Shown here one piece after another: positions 12,682 through 24,575 of a stretch of DNA of 64,000 nucleotides. The DNA is from Anastatus disparis (lineage: Eukaryota > Arthropoda > Insecta > Hymenoptera > Eupelmidae). Under the pieces are notes generated by a model. It was not told where the DNA came from. It did not search any database and saw only the letters and a list, made by a program, of their open reading frames with translations. A program made the position numbers and the translations under genes. The DNA is taken from positions 5,205,501-5,269,500 of the forward strand of contig JAFFSR010000136.1 in the NCBI GenBank assembly GCA_017163975.1, given 5' to 3'. Position 1 is the first letter of the stretch. Each line of letters starts with the position of its first letter.

Positions 12682-13215
12682 TTAAGGAAGCATGAGCGGG
12701 TGACGCCTAAAAATATAGGATTATCTGAAATTAATACAAATAAAAGTAGAAACTCAGAGCTTTACAATGGTATAAAGAACAAATGGGGTCAACCATCAAA
12801 TAAATGAGTAAAATTAAATTAAAAATTTGTAACTTTAACATGTAACCTTATGGAATTATATGCAAAATTATTCATTATTTTCAAATAAAAATATAGACAC
12901 GTATAAAATGGTGATCAATCATTAGCTTTTTTTGTTAAGATTAAGATAAGCTATTTTTTAAATTGGGTTAACCACTGAAAAAAAGATTTATTTATGATTA
13001 AATAGAAAAAATTTCATGTGTTTTTGTGTTCTGTCAACGTTGCATGGTTAGGGTTGGATCGAATGCGAGAAGAACACGCGGATAACATATGGAATCATAC
13101 AGAACATACAGTTTTTAAAAACGTTAACAAAACAATGTTCACAGATCTAGGGTTAGAAATAAAATAAGTCGCATTCAACATTATCTACGATCTTAGCCCG
13201 CTCATGCCTCCTTAA
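12682..13215. mobile_element. TTAA-flanked element, AAGGAAGCATGAGCGGG ends
   Basis: TTAA at 12682-12685 and 13212-13215 encloses ends GGAAGCATGAGCGGG and CCCGCTCATGCCTCC, a TIR of ~17 bp. The interior is non-coding. The right TTAA is shared with the next element (13212-13620). Confidence 0.7.
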
Positions 13216-13620
13216 CGGGATGTCGTAGTTGTTGGAATTGATTTTTGCTTTTCTTATCTTACTGATATCTTTTTAAATTCACTATTTGGACAAATATAAT
13301 GACTTGTTCACGCTAAAACTATATTAATACGATACTTTTTGTTAAATTAAAAATTCAATTTAGCTTCATATTTTTTTATGAACTTTGAATGAAAATTAGA
13401 TATCAAGCTCGATGAACCTAACCTAAAAATAGTATATATCGAAAGTTTGTTTATAACTTTTTATGTATATTATTTTGGTAAATTTCTTGACTTGTCCACG
13501 CTAAGGATTAACCTTACGAATTTTCTTACTGAAATGAAAAAATTTAATTTGACGCACTGTTTACTCATGAACTTTGAATAAAAATATTATTAGGAGAAGC
13601 AGAACTACGATATCCTCCAA
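13212..13620. mobile_element. TTAA-flanked MITE, family C, copy 1
   Basis: It is collinear with copies at 36393-36796 (same orientation) and 55362-55771 (inverted). It starts with ACGGGATGTCG after TTAA and contains ATAATGACTTGT and TTTCTTGACTTGTCC. The right TTAA has decayed to CCAA. It is the most diverged of the three copies. Confidence 0.7.
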
Positions 13621-13969
13621 AAAATAGACATATTTGCAATAATTATTGTAGACTTGGCATTAATTTGAATTTTCGACTTTTTTTTAATAAACAAATTAAT
13701 CGTTGCTCTTCTTACGGGCCGAAACAGATCGGCTTGGAGGAGGATTAAAGACAATATAAAATCTTTCTTTTCCCAAAGTTTCATCGAATTTTGAATAAAA
13801 TATCTGTCTTTAACTTTAATTTTAAAAATTACCCATTTTCTCGAAAAAACTCCAATTCCCGAGAAAATTTGAAAATTTTAGAAAATTGCACACCTATAGT
13901 CTTGAAGAAAATTTAATTCTGAACAACTTTTGCTAAAAAAATTTTCTTCTAGAGTCAAAAGCATCAGCG

Positions 13970-16012
13970 CAGTTACAGAGGAAAAACGCTGCCAAGTGCT
14001 TTGGCGGAATGCTTTCTCATAGAGCTCTTTGAGTTTCATTATTTTTTTATATTTATTTAAATGTGATTTTAATATAAAAAAATTGTCCATCATTAATATT
14101 TATTCATTTTGTACTTTATAAATTTTGAATATATATGCTAGTTGATTGCCTTTTCAACATTTTGTTTGGGTTAAATGTTAGCTTTTAAAGTGTTTAATTT
14201 TGTTGACTTTAGCTAGCCTTATACATAGGTTCGAATTTATTATTTTTGTTATCTTGTGGATATCTTTTTATCACGACTAAGCTTGGTAAATCCAAGTAGT
14301 CAATTTTAGTAACGGTAATTAAATTCAGTAGTACTATTATAAATTTTCAAGAGTAACTCAGAAAACAAAAGAAGTGATCAAAAAGCTACGCTAATAAAAT
14401 TATTTATTTAAAACTTGGTTTATAAAGACAGTAGCAAATAACTTGTATACAAATTTTAGAGTAATTCTATCAAGTACTTTACGTAAAATGGAAAAATACT
14501 GAAATATGAAAATTTTTTAAGAAAATTTTTAAAATTTTCTAAAAAGAAAACTACGCTAAAAAGATCGGTTTATAAAAGTTATCCTTCTTTTGGCAGATGC
14601 AAATTATTCCCATGGAAATATCAAAGCAAACTCATCAATTAACTTACGTAAAATACAAAAAAAAATTAAAAAATCGAAAATTTTTTCAAATTCTTAAAAT
14701 GGCTCTATAATAAAAAAAATACACTATGAATACAAATTTTCTATAGCTTCCCGCCTAGTTATACAAAAACATAGATGGTATACAAAATTTGAAGCAAATC
14801 CATAGAGTAATTTTCGAGATCTAACTGGTTAAATAAATAACATTTTCTTTTCAAAATTTCTTTTTAAAAATTTTAAAAATGCTCTAAAATTAAAACTACG
14901 CTATGAAAATCAATTTTTGAAAATTTCCCTTCTTTTGGCAGTCGCAAATAATTTCCCTGTAATTTTTAGAACAAATCTATCGAGTACTTTACGAAGAATA
15001 AAAAAAATAAGAAAAGAAGAATCAAAATTTTTTTTTAAATCTTTAAAATTCTCTAAAATTGTAACCACTCTAAGAAAATTAGTTTCCAAAAGCTAATTTT
15101 TTTCAGACAATAGCGAATTAATTGTATGAAAATTTTGGAGAAAATTTATAGTATGGTTAACGCAAAAAAGAAAATAAATGAAAAATAAAAAATTTTTTTG
15201 AAAATTTTCAAAGTGTTCTAAAATTAAAACTGCGCTGAGAAAATTAGTATTCCAAAGCTTGTTTTCTTTAGATAGTAGCGAATTAATTGCATACAAATTT
15301 TGGAGCAAATCAATCGAATGGTTTTCGTAAAATAAAAAAAAATTAAAAATAAAAATTTTTAAAAAATTTTAAAAATGCTCTAAAATTAAAAGTGCGCTAA
15401 GAAAATTAGTTTACAAAATTTTTAATAATTTTGGCAGTCGAAATAAAGTTCCATACAAATTTTCGAACAAATTCTTCGAGTAGTTTACGTAAAATACAAA
15501 AAAAATGAAAAATCGAAATTTTTTAAAAATTCTTAAAATGATTCTAAAAAAAAACTGCGCTAAGAAAACCAATTCCCAATAGCTTCCGCACCAGTTCATC
15601 AAAAAATTGAATTGTATGGAAAATTTGAAGTAAATCCATCGAGTAGTTTTTAAGATTTTATTGGCTTAATAAATAGAAACATTTTTTTCAAAAATTTCAA
15701 AATGCTCTAAAATTAAAACTGAGCTAAGAAAATCAGTTTTTAAAAATTTATTTTATCCGGGCAATCAGAAATAAATTCCATGCAAATTTTGAAGCAAATT
15801 CATCGAGTAGTAAAGAAAAAAAAACCAAAAAACGAAAAATCGAATTTTTTTTTTATTATTTAAAAAAACTTTAAAATGAAAACTACGGAGGAAGAACCAA
15901 ATTATCAATAGCTTCCGAGCAAGTTAATCACAAAACTAAATTCCATGCAAAATTAGAAGCAAATCCATCGAGTAGTTCTCGAGATACAGCTTACTAACTG
16001 AATTCATACATC

Positions 16013-16044
<32 letters not shown>

Positions 16045-16168
16045 TACAGACATTTTCTGGAAACCACTTTTTTCGACTCACTGAGTTCAAATATGTACAA
16101 ATTAATGAAAAAATAGAAAAAAATTTTTTTTACCGATACAATGCTTTCTCTATGAGAAAGCAAAAAGA
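13970..16168 (-). repeat. Tandem ~163-bp unit repeat, right inverted copy
   Basis: This is the reverse-orientation counterpart of 7128-8935. From right to left it has GCTTTCTCATAGAGAAAGC, a (CA)n run (about 16014-16040), degenerate ~163-bp units with ACTCGATGGATTTGC, and the end GCATTCCGCCAAAGCACTTGG at 13990-14012. It is longer than the left copy because about two or three units (14400-14700) are missing from the left. The 5-kb spacer between the copies carries unrelated repeats. Putative small proteins here are repeat shadows. Confidence 0.8.
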
Positions 16169-16898
16169 AAAAAAAGTCGATTTTTTCATCTTAATTTGTT
16201 TATAAACATTTTTCCACAACTTTTTGAGATGGCGCACATCGATATTCTTATTATACATATTACCTACAATATATTTCTGCAAAAAACCGGCCTGTAGCAC
16301 ATTTTGCAGAAAAAAATTCTAATTTGACTGGACTATAAATAAATATGACTAAGAGTATAGTTGTACATGGCTATTGTGTACGATTTAAAGGTTTGTATTT
16401 ATCGATGGTAGAGTTCACTATATTGTGTAATATACGCAACGATTTAATTTGAATTTTGCTAATAACTTTACAATCAAATTATTAATTAACATTTTTATTG
16501 TTTTCCTCGTTTATAAAAATTAATGGGATTTGTAAATAACAAACATTTTCCAACAGAGGTTAGCAGCTCCTAAAAAAATGACATGAGCTCTCACGATCGA
16601 AAATTAAACAAAGTCTCATATGATAACCCACATGACGTCTCACGTGAGATCTCATATGCCAACAAATTTATTTCTTTCGAGACCCGATCTCACGTGAGAT
16701 CTCATGTGCTCAAAATTTTGATAGAAGCTATGCTTTTTATGCAAGGTTACGACAGGGGAACTAAATGTATAAAAATCGACAGTCCCAAATGTTACCCACC
16801 GTATATGTACGAATATGGCATAGGGTGCCTTTACTGCTATCAACATATATACCCTTATATTCTTTTCTCTTTCTTTCTCTGCTTCTCTCTCATTCCGC
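16169..16898. other. Non-coding interval with CACGTGAGATCTCAT repeats
   Basis: Between about 16580 and 16710, variants of TCTCACGTGAGATCTCATG occur several times. They are locally palindromic (CACGTG, AGATCT). No gene is seen. Confidence 0.5.
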
Positions 16899-17216
16899 TT
16901 AAGGTAGTTCATGACCCCCAGTCGTTCTCATCTAATTCGCCTGACGGTATATGAAGAAACGCGTGAGCGATTATAAACAAAGGTTGAGTGACACTGCCAC
17001 ATATACACACGTAAAAGCATGTCCGTGACACATCTGTGTAAACAAACACAAACTCGCGCGATAGAACAAAACAATTTGGCAACATCGCAACAGAATCATA
17101 TGTGTGCATATAACCTAAACTAAGGAATATTCTTAAAAATTATTCTTTGGTCAACCTACGTATTGTGTTTTTAGTATATAACATTTCAATGTAGTGAAGT
17201 TATCATTATAGTTAAC

Positions 17217-20200
17217 ATGTGGAAATCACAATATCGTAATATAAACGGCAAATTTAGTGTCAAGAAAAGAGATGAAAAAAAGAAAAAAGCACTGAAAGCG
17301 ATGTCAGATGCAAAGAAAAAAAAAGTGAACCAAGAGAATGATTTTTACAAAAATAATCTTTTTAAAGGAAATCGTATCATTAATGTTAAAGAATTAGCAA
17401 AAAATTTGAAATGTCGACAATGTCAAAATGTATTAAATTTAGAAAATAGTGTCGATGAGATTCGTTCAGGATTATTTAGTACATTTATAATTATATGCAC
17501 TAATTGTCATTTACGCAATGATGTTCAAACAAGCAAAAAGCATGAGCACGAAGGGCATAATTATTCTGATGTAAATACCTCAGCTGTACTAGGTGAGCAT
17601 TTTGAATTTTATTTTGTAACAATATTATTTTTAAGAATATTTTTTATTGATATATGCTAAACAAACACAGGTACGATACATTCTGGTCAGAGTTTTACGT
17701 CTTTGAAAAAGTTATTATCATGTATGAACGTCCCTATGATGACAGAGAAAGTTTATAAAAAATATGAAAGAGAGGTTGGCCATGCAATTGAAGAAGCTGC
17801 ACAAGACAGTTGCAGACAAGCGGCACAACAGGAAAAACAATTAGTAATAGAAAATGCACAAAAACTAAGTGAATTATTGTAAGAATCGTAAGCATCATAA
17901 TTAAATAATCTTAGGCTTAACTAACAAAAATTAAAAATTCCGATTGTTCGTAACCTCTTTAAATAAAGAGAATTTTTAATTTTCTTTTTCGTAAGAATTG
18001 TAAGAATAATATGAAATTTATTTTATTATTCAATTATGTTGATCTTATTGTTAAAAGAGTAATTCAAAATATAGTTATTGAACAAAAGCATACAGTTATG
18101 TTTACTAGTGATTTTATATTAGTTTTTTACTCTGCAAAAGTCTTATTGTGACTTGAATTTATATTTGAACCCTACTTTTTTATGATCAAGTTTTTAAATC
18201 TTTTCGATAATCAATTTAATCACATATTATTTATTATAATATTCATACAATTTTATAATTTCTATCTTATTTCGAGTTATTCTTTATATTAAATATATAT
18301 TAGAATTTAATTTTTCATTTTTATTTATACAAAAACTATTATATTTTTATTTATGAATAAGAATTTCTTAATAAGAATTTTAACGATAATTTATTATTAT
18401 GAAAACTTACGTGTACTTTAAATATAGACATCGAAAATTCAATGATAATCATTCTTATACTTTTAATGAACTGTACTAATTTATAATTTATAATGATTGT
18501 ACTAATGAATGATATTTTAATAAAGATTTTCACACTGGAAAACTTATTTAATGTGAGATATTTATAAATATATGTCATTTTAATAGGCCTCCAGATATTG
18601 CAAGAGATTTTCATCCTAATGTACAAGCTCTCCGTTCTTCGTTAAATATCCAAACCCAGAATCAAAGCAATGATCCTAATGAATCATTTGATCAAAGTAT
18701 ATCAGAAATTGTTAATATAGTAGTCTCATATGATATGGGTTGGAGCAAAAGAGGTAACGGCAGGTTCTATGATAGCCTAAATGGTTATGGGACCATTATA
18801 GGTTTTCTAAGTGGAAAAATTTTGGACTATACAACACGAAACCGTAAATGTGCTAAATGTGACGCAGGGTATTCACCAGAAGAACATGATTGTCGCAAGA
18901 ACTTCACAGGTAGCGCGAAGGCAATGGAAGCAGATGCAGGCGAAGCTTTAGTAAATAGAAGTAATATTCTTAAAGAAGAAAATTTGCAAGTCAAAGTGTT
19001 GATAGGTGATGATGACAGCAGTACTATTGCTTCGATTAGAAAAAATAGTTCTGAAACTATTTATAAACTCTCAGATAAAAATCACTTAGTTAAAAATTTT
19101 GGGAAAGATTTATATACCTTAACAAATAATTATAAAGAATTAAAAAGACAAAATGTGATAAAACATATAAAAAAATGCTTTTCTTACGCGATCGCGCAGA
19201 ATAAATGCAAAAGTATAGAAGTTGCAAATACTCTTCGTAATATTCCGGACCATTTATATGGTAGCCATGAAAATTGCAATAATTGGTGTAAGCGTAAAGA
19301 CGTCCCGGAATTTCAGACAATAAAATTAACCGATGAAAATTTATACATTAAATTAAAAGAACTTTTTAATAAATACGCGAATAATGCAAGCAAATTCTCA
19401 TTCGCGGCTTCTAGTCAAGCTAATGAAGCAGTAAACAATATGATTGCTCATAAAGCACCAAAAAGTATTTGCTATAGTAGAAGCAGTTCAGCTGATATAA
19501 GAATTGCAAGTGCAATATGTTCTAAAAATGAAGGCGAGGCATCTATCTTAAAAATTAAAAATAAATTGCACTTACCTGAAGGACAATTCACCAAAGAGTA
19601 CGCTTTAAAATCTGATAGAATTAGACAAACTAGGGCATCAAGAGCAAAAGAAGTTGAATATAAATTAAAAAGACTTCACAGAGCAAAAGACCAAGAGAAA
19701 TTACGAAAAAATAAAGAAAAATTGGAAGGTGAAACATACAAATCCAATTGCGGGATGAATGCCGAAAATTCATCTATTTCTACATCACTTGAAATATCTA
19801 ATAATTATCAAATCGTATACTTCGATTTGGAAACATCAGGATTAGCGATGAGTGACAGTATTTTACAAATAGCTGCGAAATTCAATGATCAAGACTTTAG
19901 TATATATGTAAAGCCTACTGGAGAAATAAGTAAGGACGCAACCAAAATTACTGGTTTATATGTGAAAGAGAATAAATTATTCTTGCACAATAAACAACTT
20001 ATAACTTTCAAGTTGGAAGATGCTTTAATTGCTTTCAAAGAGTTTTTAAATTTAGTGAAAAAACCAGTATTATAAGTAGCGCATAATGTTAAGTTTGATG
20101 CTCCAAGACTGATTAAAAATATAATTCAATGTAATATGCAAACTAATTTTAGCATGATCGTAGGTTTTTCAGACAGTTTGCCTATTTTTAAGAAGACATT

Positions 20201-20636
20201 TCCAGATAGAAAGGGTCCTGGAATGTTTAAATTATCAAATTTAGCAAATGCTATATTAGGTCCTCAAAATATTGATTTATTTCATGATGCTCTTTTCGAT
20301 GTAGACATTTAAAAAAAGTTGCTTTGTCACATTGGCAAAGAACACGAATTAGAAAATTATAAAAAAACTTATGAACACTATCTGTCTCAAGATACAGAAT
20401 CTAATTATATAAATCTGTACTTAAGTTCTTTTAAAAATGTCATTTCAAAAGGTGTTCTAAATAAAATGGCAAAGGCAAATTTAAAATATGAGAATATGTT
20501 AAAAATGTATATTGAAGAAAGTGAGGATGCAATAATTAATCTTTTCAGTAAAAAATTGACAAATGGAAAATCTACAATTAGTAATAATAAAAAAGTATTA
20601 GAAAAAATTATTAATTTTTTGAAAAATAATATTTAA
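17217..20636 (+). pseudogene. Transposase with DEDDh exonuclease domain, inactivated
   Basis: Three exons join in phase: 17217-17592, 17671-17878 and 18587-20636. Exon 1 is Lys-rich and has a CxxC...CxxC zinc motif (CRQCQ, CTNC). Exon 3 carries the DDE transposase core of the 'Mutator-like' type also used by Kolobok elements: D244 in DMGWSKRG, the DDD at 336-338, and a candidate E475 in QANEAVNNMI. A CxxC...HxC zinc motif lies after the first Asp. A Lys-rich linker is followed by a 3'-5' exonuclease domain: FDLE (D608/E610), AHNVKFD, and HDALFD. Two in-frame stops (20073-20075, and after DVDI near 20310) interrupt the exonuclease part, so this copy is dead although all catalytic motifs remain. 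Kolobok assignment is inferred from TTAA ends and fold motifs. Confidence 0.8.
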
Positions 20637-20691
20637 TGATAAATTTAAAAAAAATGTATCAGAATTTATTGTAATATTGAGCTACAATGGA

Positions 20692-20850
20692 AAAATAGTA
20701 TATTACGTTCCGAGGTACGGAACAGGCTCATTACATGCGCGTGTAAGTTTGCTCAAAACACGCGCATATGATGAGCCTTTTTCGTGCCGAGAAGCGTATA
20801 CGATTTTCCTTCATGCCCGGCCGGAACTTCGCCATCCCAAAAAGATAAAA
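20692..20850. repeat. Hairpin insertion, GCGCGTGT stem
   Basis: AGGCTCATTACATGCGCGTGT pairs with ACACGCGCATATGATGAGCC (20722-20780), flanked by TTACGTTCCG and CGTGCCGAG. A GGAACTTCGCC block at 20820-20835 recurs inverted at 21532-21567, so two related hairpins lie about 700 bp apart. Confidence 0.6.
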
Positions 20851-21531
20851 ATTCATTTTCAAGTAAAAAAATACATCGAAAACGACTTCTAGTGAAAAGT
20901 CATTTGATGCTTTAGTTTGTTGTAGCGCGCATGCGCAAGCAACTATAGTATACGTTGAGAGCGTGAAAGAGAGAGAGAAAGAGAGAGAGAATCGCAAATA
21001 AAAGTCCTATAGCGGTTAACATAGGATAAACAATTCGTTTTATTTAACAATTCAAATAAATAAAACGTGTAAAGAAACAAAAAAAGAACATAAATATTCA
21101 ATTATTTTATTGTATTTTTATTTTTTAAGTGTCTAAAAGCGTGTTGTGAGTGTCGTGAAAAAAATATCGCGAGTTAAAAAAAAATTGTGTATGCATGAAA
21201 GAAATGTGAAAAAACGGAACATGTGTATCCTATAGCTGATAACATAGGATATACAGTAAATATTCTAATGATAATTCATATAAAAAAAACGTGTGTAATT
21301 ATCATGTGTGTGTGTATTTCATAATTTTAACAGTCATGTCTAACGATGTTTGATGTATAATAACAGAGGTTAGACATACTGAGTATATATAGATATAGTC
21401 GGAACATGCAGCAGACAGTGAAGCGACCAAAACTGTTGTAGTATGAAGGTGCGCAGTGGCTTCTGAGCATGTGACTGTAAAGAAAATCACAAATGTAATT
21501 TGCCCGTTCCCTGCCGCACGAGAGGCACTTT

Positions 21532-21695
21532 TAGGCGAAGTTCCGGCACGGGTATGAAGGAATAGTACATTACGTTCCGTGGACAGATAGGCTTTTTTTA
21601 CGAAACGAGAAGATTACAAGCCGAGCCGAAGGCGAGGTTTGTAACGAGTTTCGTTAAAAAGCCTTTTTGTCCAAGTAACGTAATGAATTTTACGT
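21532..21695. repeat. Hairpin insertion with GAGCCGAAGGCGAGG loop
   Basis: CATTACGTTCCGTGGACA pairs with TGTCCAAGTAACGTAATG, and AGGCTTTTTTTACGAAAC pairs with GTTTCGTTAAAAAGCCT. The apex contains GAGCCGAAGGCGAGG, a loop shared with the repeats at 33952 and 47181. Confidence 0.65.
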
Positions 21696-22419
21696 TCTGA
21701 GAGCCGAAAATGAGAAAAGAAGTTGCGATTTTGAGGTTAGAAGAACGTAAAAATTATTTATAAGATATTATTTATCGTAACTTGTGATATTGTATTCTAA
21801 ATAATAAAAAAATCATATTAAAAGATAATTTGTTTTAAAGTAATTATTTATAGTTTAATATTAATTATTATAAATCAATTGTGTTTATATTTGATCTTTT
21901 ACTCCTATATAAAATAATGACTCGATCTTGCGCGCTCTTCCGCTGACTGCGGCGTTGCCACGTACTCGCATCTCTCTTGCCCCAGTCGCTTTCCTACTTT
22001 GTGAACATTCAAAAACTTTTAACTTTCAATTTAAATAACTCCGAAACGGCACGTGAGATTTTCTCCTAATTTTTTTATAGTGATCTAATTAAAGTCAATT
22101 ATCATGTGTCAGTTTTTCGTCAAAATTATAAGAACCATTTTTTTGTTATTAAATAAAACGTATGTCGAGTTCATGTTCGGTATAGGGGACGCGTGTTAAA
22201 TCTTGTAACTTTAGAGCTTAATATCTCAATTTCGGCACGTGAGAAAAATTTGAGATTTGTTAAGATTATGTATTTTATTATAAAGAACATATGTGTTAAA
22301 TTTGAGAAAAATTGTAAGAAAACTCGTTTTGGGATGAACTACCTTAAGAATATATGTGTATATTCATGCTAACTAAAGTAGATGTGTGCGTTAAATGTAG
22401 TACGATTGATGCTTGTAGT

Positions 22420-22452
22420 GTATATATATATATATATATATGTGTGTGTATA
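22420..22452. repeat. (TA)n/(TG)n microsatellite
   Basis: A TATATA tract is followed by TGTGTGTG. The small ORF across it is not supported. Confidence 0.7.
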
Positions 22453-22654
22453 GAACGTGACTTATGTAGACACTATAAAATAAGTATTTATCTTTTAATT
22501 ATAGTTTATTATACACGTAAATCTATCATTTTTGATATTTTATTCAGCTTTCTATTTATTTAATCAAATATTAGAAAATTTAAATATATTGACATGAAAT
22601 GTTAGATTCATAGACTAGTCTGCATAACTCTTGTGTTGATGTCCTTATAAATCT

Positions 22655-22755
22655 GATAACTTTATGTGGACACTTATGAGAGTTATGTCGACTCTTTTGA
22701 AACTTATGTAGACACTTGTGAGACTTATGTAGACACTTGATGAGCTTTATGTAAA
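22655..22755. repeat. Minisatellite CTTATGTAGACACTTGTGAGA
   Basis: Four degenerate ~25-bp units with ACTTATGTAGACACTT are in tandem. No coding role is evident. Confidence 0.75.
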
Positions 22756-23067
22756 TAGTACAAACTTTGTAGTTTAATCGTATAAAAATTCAAAGCTCTA
22801 ATTTTTTTTAATCCTACCACTACATACATTTTTATTTCTCTTTGAAACAAAATAATGCACAAATAGCACCCATATTAATAATTACATTGCAATTATTATA
22901 TTTATAAATATGATGAAATAACGACATAGTTTTTTAGTACTTCTGTCTATACAAAAAATTTCTATCTATCGACAGGAGCAACAAAAAAAATTGTCCAACT
23001 TCTACACTAATTTTATGATCTGTGGCGGAAAAAGAACTGAAACAGTTTCTTTTATAAGAAACTTTTC

Positions 23068-23450
23068 ACACTGGGCTGAAGTAACAACTGCGACTGTTGA
23101 CGAATAGTACGTACTATTTGGTGATGCTCCGATTCATACAGAACACGGAGCGAACAAATCGGGAACACTTCATGCGCCCTCTACTGCTATAGTTCCGTAC
23201 GCACGTTTTTGGAAATAGGCCTTGTGTACAAGCAACAATTCCATAAGTTATCGGGAAAAAGTCCGAACGCTTATAGAGCATTCGGACTTTTTCCCGATAG
23301 CTTATGGAATCGTTGCTTGTACACAAGGCTTATTTCCAAAAACGTGCGTACGGAACTATAGCAGTAGAGAGCGCACGGAAGTGTTCCCGATCTGTTCGCT
23401 CCGTGAATAATTATAGTCGCACTCACATCACAGTAATATTACCCCAGTGT
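23068..23450. mobile_element. Large hairpin MITE, CACTGGG ends
   Basis: The ends ACACTGGGCTGAAG and CCCCAGTGT pair weakly. The inner part is a nearly perfect inverted repeat (about 23138-23406) with ~125-bp arms, including GGAACTATAGCAGTAGAG and AAGCAACAATTCCATAAG. Apparent proteins on both strands mirror each other and are artefacts of the palindrome. Confidence 0.8.
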
Positions 23451-23498
23451 AGAAAGTCTTTAATCTTTTTTATAATATACGTTAAAACCTTTGCAGAC

Positions 23499-23915
23499 TA
23501 AAAAAATAACGTTAGGAAATAGGAATAACGGGAAATAAAGTGGACATAAGGGTGCTTATGCTCCACTTATTCCTTTTATGCCCGCTTATTCTTCTTATAT
23601 CCATGGACACAACGGGCATAAGAGGAATAAGCGGAGTATAAGCACCCTTATGTCTACCTTAGGGACTAACCACATAATTGCCGTACCTTCAATTTCAAAA
23701 ACGATTCACCATTTCTAAATTGAGATACAGAACTATAAAATTAAAATTTTGAACAAATTTACGTCCTAATTGCAATTTATAAAGTTTCTCATCTCAATTT
23801 AGAAACAGTGAATCATTTTGAAATTTAAGGTACGGCTTGACATAGCACGGCACGACACTTATGTGACTAGCCCCTTATTTCCTCTTGTTTCTAGTCACTC
23901 ACGTTATTCTTTTAG
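23499..23915. mobile_element. Compound hairpin element with two nested palindromes
   Basis: The outer ends CTAAAAAAATAACGT and ACGTTATTCTTTTAG pair. Inside are two separate hairpins: 23548-23655 (CATAAGGGTGCTTATGCTCC pairs with its complement near 23635) and 23680-23835 (CCGTACCTTCAATTTC pairs with GAAATTTAAGGTACGG). Confidence 0.7.
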
Positions 23916-24152
23916 CTTGTAAAGACCCTTATACCTCGTGTACGGGAAAGATATAGTTTTATTTTAAAACACTTGCTCCTAAAAGAAATTGTTAATTTTT
24001 ATATCTAAATAAAGAATTGTATAAAATTATTCATCGTTTGATATTAAAATTTTAATTGTGTTTGTCACACGATTAAATTATTTATTTTAAGATAATTTTT
24101 TGATTTGGACTTGTAATTTTAATGTATTTTTCTTACTATTATTCGTTGCACA
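23916..24152. other. AT-rich upstream flank of the split gene
   Basis: This is the presumed 5' flank of the gene starting at 24153. No clear TATA box or initiator is recognised. Confidence 0.35.
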
Positions 24153-24575
24153 ATGTTTTCTTTAATAAAAACAGACGTTGGAGAGTATAAGGTAATCAAA
24201 AAGAAACATCTGAAAAAAGTTGATAAGGATCATTTTTCATTCAAAATAAAAAACAATAATGCAACGAATATTTGCGAAATCTATGCATCTAATGGTAAGT
24301 TTATTTTTATTTAAATTTTATTTTCTGATTTAAAAAATGGATTTATTCTTGTATAAAATAATCTAAATTTTATTGAATGTATTGATTTGAAGTTTGCTTT
24401 TTAAATCTTGTTTTTATTCCTAAAAATAATTTTTATTTTGATGATATTTTTATTTTTTCAGATGAGCATGATAAACTATTAAATATAGCTAAGTTTATGA
24501 ACGTAAATTTGCCTAAAGTTGCTATCAGCGATATACTGATAACCAGTTTTGATCTATCCCAGGATTTAGAAAAGT
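24153..24575 (+). CDS. Unrecognised host gene, exons 1-2
   Basis: Exon 1 (24153-24294) starts with ATG and ends at AATG|GTAAGT. Exon 2 (24462-24575) begins after TTTTTTCAG and ends at AAAGT|GTAAGG. Both junctions are phase 1. Together they encode about 85 residues, basic at first (IKKKHLKKVDKDHF), then DEHDKLLNIAKFMNVNLPKV. The split codon at the end (T) completes as TCC with the exon at 47926, supporting one gene across a ~23-kb intron. I do not recognise the family. It is not F-box-like, although a Skp2-like pseudogene lies just downstream. Confidence 0.6.

Larger units (their letters stand above)
16899..22347 (+). mobile_element. TTAA-bounded Kolobok/Mutator-like DNA transposon
   Basis: Short inverted ends CTTAAGGTAGTTCAT (16898-16912) and ATGAACTACCTTAAG (near 22334-22348) flank a decayed transposase gene. 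If TTAA is the target duplication, the element is about 5.4 kb. TTAA duplications are known for Kolobok and piggyBac. An MULE would instead show 8-11 bp, and none is seen. The 3' part (20.65-22.3 kb) is non-coding and includes later hairpin insertions. Confidence 0.6.

Noticed and set aside
16583..16954. 123-codon ORF on the plus strand
   Set aside because: It is low in protein-like signal, overlaps palindromic CACGTGAGATCTCAT repeats and the start of the TTAA element, and has a competing frame on the other strand.
17217..20636. Functional host exonuclease gene
   Set aside because: The exonuclease domain is in the same frame as a transposase core, has two in-frame stops, and lies between inverted TTAA ends.
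23114..23410. Mirror-image ORFs on both strands
   Set aside because: They are the two halves of one palindrome read on opposite strands.
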